Of a stretch of 33,875 nucleotides of DNA, positions 30,606-33,875 are shown one piece after another. Position 1 is the first letter of the stretch, and every line of letters begins with the position of its first letter. The notes under the pieces are model-generated. The model saw nothing but the letters and a program-made list of their open reading frames with translations. It had not been told where the DNA came from and did not search any database. Where the stretch lies: the NCBI GenBank assembly GCA_022792945.1, contig JAAWBZ010000087.1, positions 1 to 33,875 on the forward strand. The letters run 5' to 3'. The translations under genes were made by a program, and so were the position numbers. The DNA comes from Oscillospiraceae bacterium (GTDB taxonomy: Bacteria; Bacillota; Clostridia; Oscillospirales; Oscillospiraceae).

Positions 30606-30806
30606 GGGCCTTTCAGATCGAATCAACCACAGAACGGAGGCGCTGGACCGTTTCCTCTCGGGGCTTGGCCGGCGGGAGCGCGGCGTTTTCCTGCGGCGCT
30701 GCTGCATTGGAGAGACCGCCGCCGAGATCGCGGCAACGTACAGACTATTCTGAGCCGGACGTGGAAGAAGCTCCGGACATTTTTGAGCGAGGAGGGCTAT
30801 GTGTGA
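30606..30806 (+). pseudogene. Sigma-70 family (ECF-like) factor, region 4 remnant
   Basis: The frame at 30606-30753 reads LSDRINHRTEALDRFLSGLG, RRERGVFLRRCCIGETAAEI, AATY. This is the start of sigma region 4, with the last helix missing. A second frame (30735-30806) then gives NVQTILSRTWKKLRTFLSEE and ends GYV-TGA, the C-terminal helix of the same family. The recognition turn between them (usually about seven residues such as YG-x-S-E-G) has been lost with a frame change, and region 2 is absent altogether. The TGA overlaps the ATG of the anti-sigma-like gene (TGATG), the normal coupling of such pairs, so a functional sigma/anti-sigma operon has decayed here. Confidence 0.7.
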
Positions 30807-31597
30807 TGCGGCCAGAGGAGCTTTCCGAGGCCATGCAGTCCGTTCCTCCCGAATTTTTGGAGGAATCTGAAATGTACAACAGGAAGCGAAGCCTGCCCCG
30901 GGCGCTGCTGATCGCAGCGGCGCTGGCGCTCTGCACCGCGGGCGCGGCGGCGGGCGCGTCTTTGGAGACGCGGGACGATACCTGTCAGTGGGATATCGGC
31001 AGCCTGGACTATGGGCGGGCATACACCCTGGGCGTGGAACACATCGCCTTTGGGCTGACGCTGCGCCGGGGCCTGGAGCCGGTGTGCCAGTACGCGCCAG
31101 TGGAGATTCCCGTCACACCCGCCGGGACGCTGTGTGCGGAGATCGGCGTTCCCCTGCCGCAGGACGGGTATCGCGGGGAGATGCGCGCGGTCGGCGTGCA
31201 GGTCCATGCCAGCTATGTGGAGGTGGATTTTGCGTTTTCTCCCTTCCAGGCGGTGGCCGCGCCGGCGGAGCTGGCGGACACGGAGGACATCCGGTACCCG
31301 GACGGCCGCGTGGAGAACCCCACGCGCGACGCGCTGGTGGAATACCTGGACAGTCTGAGCCTCCGCGCCGACGCGGCCCTGGCCGACACCGCGCTGCACT
31401 ACGCCGACGGCAGCAGCAAGCTCATCGCCGCCATGCCGTCCCAGTACACCGGCAGCTGGGTCCACGACCTGGAGGGGACCCTGGAGGCGCTTCGCGCCCA
31501 GGATAGCGCGGCCCTCCGCCACGTCACCCGGCAGGCCGTCGATTTGAGCCAGGCGGTCTCCGTGACCATCGGCGGCGTCAGCTGTCCGCTTCGCTGA
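30806..31597 (+). CDS. Single-pass membrane protein, anti-sigma-factor-like
   Basis: The 263-residue product begins MRPEELSEAMQSVPPEFLEE, a short cytoplasmic segment of the type found in proteins cotranscribed with Clostridial ECF-like sigma factors. A basic stretch (NRKRSLPR) and one membrane helix (about residues 33-51, ALLIAAALALCTAGAAAG) follow, then an extracytoplasmic domain of about 210 residues with no family I recognise. AGGAGGG lies nine bases before the ATG, and longer upstream readings run through the sigma remnant. Since its partner is broken, it may be an orphan. A terminator follows directly. Confidence 0.7.
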   Translation: MRPEELSEAMQSVPPEFLEESEMYNRKRSLPRALLIAAALALCTAGAAAGASLETRDDTCQWDIGSLDYGRAYTLGVEHIAFGLTLRRGLEPVCQYAPVEIPVTPAGTLCAEIGVPLPQDGYRGEMRAVGVQVHASYVEVDFAFSPFQAVAAPAELADTEDIRYPDGRVENPTRDALVEYLDSLSLRADAALADTALHYADGSSKLIAAMPSQYTGSWVHDLEGTLEALRAQDSAALRHVTRQAVDLSQAVSVTIGGVSCPLR

Positions 31598-31624
31598 CAG
31601 CCTCCCGACCGGACAAACAAGCCG

Positions 31625-31657
31625 CGGAGGCCGGGGGTTTGCCCCGGCCTCCGTTTT
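31625..31657 (+). terminator. Rho-independent terminator after the anti-sigma-like gene
   Basis: CGGAGGCCGGGG (31625-31636) pairs perfectly with CCCCGGCCTCCG (31642-31653) around a five-base loop, followed by TTTT. It lies 27 bases past the stop codon. Confidence 0.92.
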
Positions 31658-31992
31658 CAGGCTTCGCCAACGCCAGGGAATGGATGAAATGCGGGGGAGC
31701 CTGCAAGGTCCTGGCAGGCCTGCTTCTGCGAAAAAAACGAATGCCCGGCGCCTTGCGGGGAGCGTGCCGCCGCGGAAGCCCGGCACCCGCATATGACGTT
31801 TTCCTGACAGCCGGGAGCCTGGTGCGTATCCAGACCCGGCTTCGCACTCACGCTTTCTCTTTTGGGATGACAGTGTAAATTCGATCCATTTTATGCGTTC
31901 CCTTCCGGTTGGCTTGCAGTGATGCACCAGGGAAGCTCATCATTCCGCGTTCAGATACACCAAAATATCCGCTCAGAGTCGGATAAAGATTC
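31658..31992. other. Intergenic stretch with no supported gene
   Basis: Several short open frames occur on both strands, but none has a start signal, family similarity or consistent codon use. A minus-strand phrase THKMDRIYTVIPKEKA (about 31857-31900) looks protein-like but is isolated. The stretch separates the terminator at 31625-31657 from the decayed SWIM gene. Confidence 0.4.
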
Positions 31993-32682
31993 TTATATCC
32001 CGAACAGTCCGCGGATATCCCCCTCGTCAATGGTCGGGTCGCTGGTCCGCCCGGCATTTTTCAGCAATAAAGCGGCCCATTTCGATTCCACGCAGTTCAA
32101 AAAACAAGGAGGGATTTTCGTCCCGCCGCACCCCGATTCCATAGACGACCGCCGCCACATGCTTACACATCAGTGCCCAGTCGGGGCAGCTGCACGAAAA
32201 GCTGATCTCTCTGGAGGCCGGGAACAGGCCGCCCCGCTGGGTGAACAGCTCCTTGAGTTCCTCAGAAAAATCTCCGGCCAGGAGCTTTTCCAGTGTTGCC
32301 ACCCGCTTTCTGCATGTCTGGAGGATCTCCACCGCTCCTCGGACAGGGGGCTGATGCGGCGCTCCACCTTGTAGGGCGTTTTCCGGGACCCCTGCACCTT
32401 AGCCTGATTTCTGCCCTTTGTAATGCTCAGGTCAATGACCGCGCCGGTTTTGACATACCGCTTGCCCCGGCCCAGCCGGCTTTCATAGTCGGCGTATCAC
32501 TCCCGGTTATTGCACCATGCCCTCCCCCACCAGCTTTTTGCGATATTGCGGCCCTGAATGACCGCCGGCTCCAGGCGCTTGCCCTTCTTCTCCGCACTCA
32601 CCCGGCTGGCCTCTGATTTCCGCTTCAGCTCCGAGATGGTGGGCTGGCTGTAACATCCATCCCCCCAATAACGGCTCATCAC
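31993..32682 (-). pseudogene. SWIM zinc-finger protein, broken by a stop and frameshifts
   Basis: Joined fragments give a full SWIM protein of the kind encoded beside SNF2 helicases. They are: MSRYWGDGCYSQPTISELKR from 32679; AVIQGRNIAKSWWGRAWCNN; an in-frame TGA near 32497-32499; YADYESRLGRGKRYVKTGAV; VQGSRKTPYKVERRISPLSE. A frame change near 32332 leads to VEILQTCRKRVATLEKLLAG, FSCSCPDWALMCKHVAAVVY (the C-x-C...C-x-H zinc finger) and FFELRGIEMGRFI. A last frame change near 32055 leads to NAGRTSDPTIDEGDIRGLFG, ending at 31993. One nonsense and at least two frameshift lesions make it nonfunctional. It starts ten bases after the helicase remnant. Confidence 0.8.
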
Positions 32683-32691
32683 GTTCTCTTC

Positions 32692-33875
32692 TCATCCGTC
32701 CAGCCGCAGTACAGACAGCAGCTCATCGTTGCCCAGCTCGGTCGCCACTTCTCGCCGCCCCGCCCAGCATATTCTCCGCCAGCTCCTTCTTGGCCTGGAT
32801 CATGGCGTCGATCTTCCCTTCAATGGTCCCGTCGCAGACCAGCTTATGTACTATATTCCGGGTCTGCCCGATGCGGTAGGCCCGGTGGGTGGCCTGATTC
32901 TCCACCACCGGTCAAAGTGAAGCACATGGATGGCCTTTGTCAGGTTCAGTCCCGTCCCTCCGGTCTTCAGGGAGAGTACGATAAAGGGGACATCGTCCTC
33001 CCCCTGGAAGGCATCTACAATCTCCCCGCACTTTTTACCGCGTACCGCGGTGGAGGACACGGCCTTGGGCGTGGGAAATTTCGCCAGCGGCCCGGTCAGC
33101 TCCCGGAACTGGGTAAACACCGGCACCCGCTCCCGCTTATCTCGGATGGTTTCGCACAGCTCTCTCAGAACAGCCAGCTTGCCGCTGTCCTTTTCCTCAA
33201 ACCCCTGCTGACCCAGGTACTGGTCGGGATGGTTGCAGATCTGCTTGAGCTTTTAGGATTGTGGCCAGCACCAGCCCCTTCCGGCCGATGCCCTCCGCAT
33301 CCTCCAGCCTGCGCTCCGTATCCGCCACCGCCTGTTTTTGGACAGAGCGACATGCCCCACCATCTCCAGCTTCTCCGGCAGGTCGGCAATAATCCGCTTG
33401 TCTGTTTTCAGCCGCCGGAGCAGGAAGGGAGCCACCATGGCCCTCCGGTCGCTCATCCAGACCCTTGCAGAACGTTTTGAAGGCCTGAGAGGAGCCCAGA
33501 AGTCCCTTGTTTAAAAAGTCGAACAGAGACCAGAGATTGGTCAAATCGCTCTCCACCGGCCTGCCGGTCATAGCCACGCGCATATGGGCGGACAGCTTTT
33601 TCAGCGCCTGTGTCTGTTTGGTCAGGGGGTTCTTAATGGCCTGGGCCCCATCCAGGATGACGCATTCCCAGACGCTGTCCTGCAGCCCCTGGATCTGCGC
33701 CGCCATACCGTAGGTGGTCACGGTCAAAAACGCCGGGTGCCTCTCCAGCAGCTCTTCCAGAGCGGCGGAGGACTTGCCGTGGAGGATCAGCAGCTCCAGC
33801 TCCGGGGCGGGAAAGCAGTTCCCCCAGCCACGCGCCGTTGGTTGACGGAGTGATCTCCCCGGGTACGGAGTCCAT
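32692..33875 (-). pseudogene. SNF2-family helicase, C-terminal half, multiply frameshifted (partial)
   Basis: Helicase motifs appear in order on the minus strand but in different frames. They are: ECVILDGAQAIKNP (motif II; the usual DEAQ is DGAQ, removing the Walker B Glu); MRVAMTGRPVESDLTNLWSL (motif III, normally LTGTPVEN); FLLRRLKTDKRIIADLPEKL; VFTQFRELTGPLA; FIVLSLKTGGTGLNLTKAIH and LHFDRWW (motif V); QATHRAYRIGQTRNIVHKLV (motif VI); and a C-terminus ELGNDELLSVLRLDG ending at 32692. At least three frame changes and a mutated catalytic motif mark it as dead. The N-terminal part lies beyond the window. With the SWIM gene it forms a decayed SNF2-SWIM operon. Confidence 0.85.

Noticed and set aside
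1-33875. CRISPR array, tRNA, rRNA or known riboswitch
   Set aside because: No regularly spaced direct repeats, cloverleaf with CCA-type ends, rRNA segments or recognisable riboswitch cores were seen on reading both strands; this was by eye, not by covariance search.

Overview
The window looks like chromosome from a moderately GC-rich anaerobic Firmicute of the Clostridia, most likely an Oscillospirales-type gut commensal. This is inferred from the S-layer-homology (SLH) protein end, the Firmicute-style UxuB, the PadR/AbrB regulators, Firmicute-like ribosome binding sites (AGGAGG) and TTGACA-N17-TATAAT promoters; no rRNA or tRNA marker is present to confirm it.

Layout. (1) 1-1.4 kb: the 3' end of an SLH gene and its terminator, then debris: an IS21 istA remnant and a ParA-like N-terminal remnant. 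(2) 1.4-24.6 kb: a large sugar-acid catabolic locus built around a divergent promoter region at 17.4-17.68 kb. Leftward runs a branched-chain-amino-acid-type ABC importer (binding protein, LivH, LivM, LivG, LivF), a class III aminotransferase, a tagaturonate epimerase (UxaE) and a zinc alcohol dehydrogenase. After a small membrane-protein gene on the other strand comes a second leftward block: a LarA-superfamily protein, a GntR regulator, an FGGY kinase, a 2-hydroxyacid dehydrogenase, a fructuronate reductase (UxuB-like) and KDPG aldolase (Eda, apparently frameshifted at its 5' end). Rightward runs an M20 amidohydrolase, an alpha/beta hydrolase, a PfkB (KDG-type) kinase, 6-phosphogluconate dehydrogenase, a HAD phosphatase and a second LarA-superfamily protein. 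(3) 24.6-31.7 kb: a more GC-rich segment introduced by a 76-nt stem-loop. It holds a PadR/membrane protein pair divergent from an AbrB/ABC-2 transporter operon, a frameshifted HTH-zinc-ribbon gene, an L-lactate-dehydrogenase-like gene with a LysR regulator, and a sigma-factor remnant coupled to an intact anti-sigma-like gene. (4) 32-33.9 kb: a decayed SWIM / SNF2 helicase gene pair.

How it may work together (inference). The central locus can be read as: hexonate to tagaturonate or fructuronate (zinc dehydrogenase), tagaturonate to fructuronate (UxaE), fructuronate to mannonate (UxuB). The usual next enzyme, mannonate dehydratase UxuA, is not in the window. Instead there are two LarA-type proteins that keep the His/His/Lys/His pattern of nickel-pincer racemases, an FGGY kinase of gluconokinase type and 6-phosphogluconate dehydrogenase. 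That would allow mannonate to gluconate to 6-phosphogluconate to ribulose 5-phosphate. KDG kinase and Eda supply the classical lower branch. The importer, amidohydrolase, esterase and aminotransferase suggest that the substrate enters as a nitrogen-containing or acylated conjugate. The GntR regulator and the repeated ATCTG-N6-CAGAT dyads in the divergent promoter probably control the locus.
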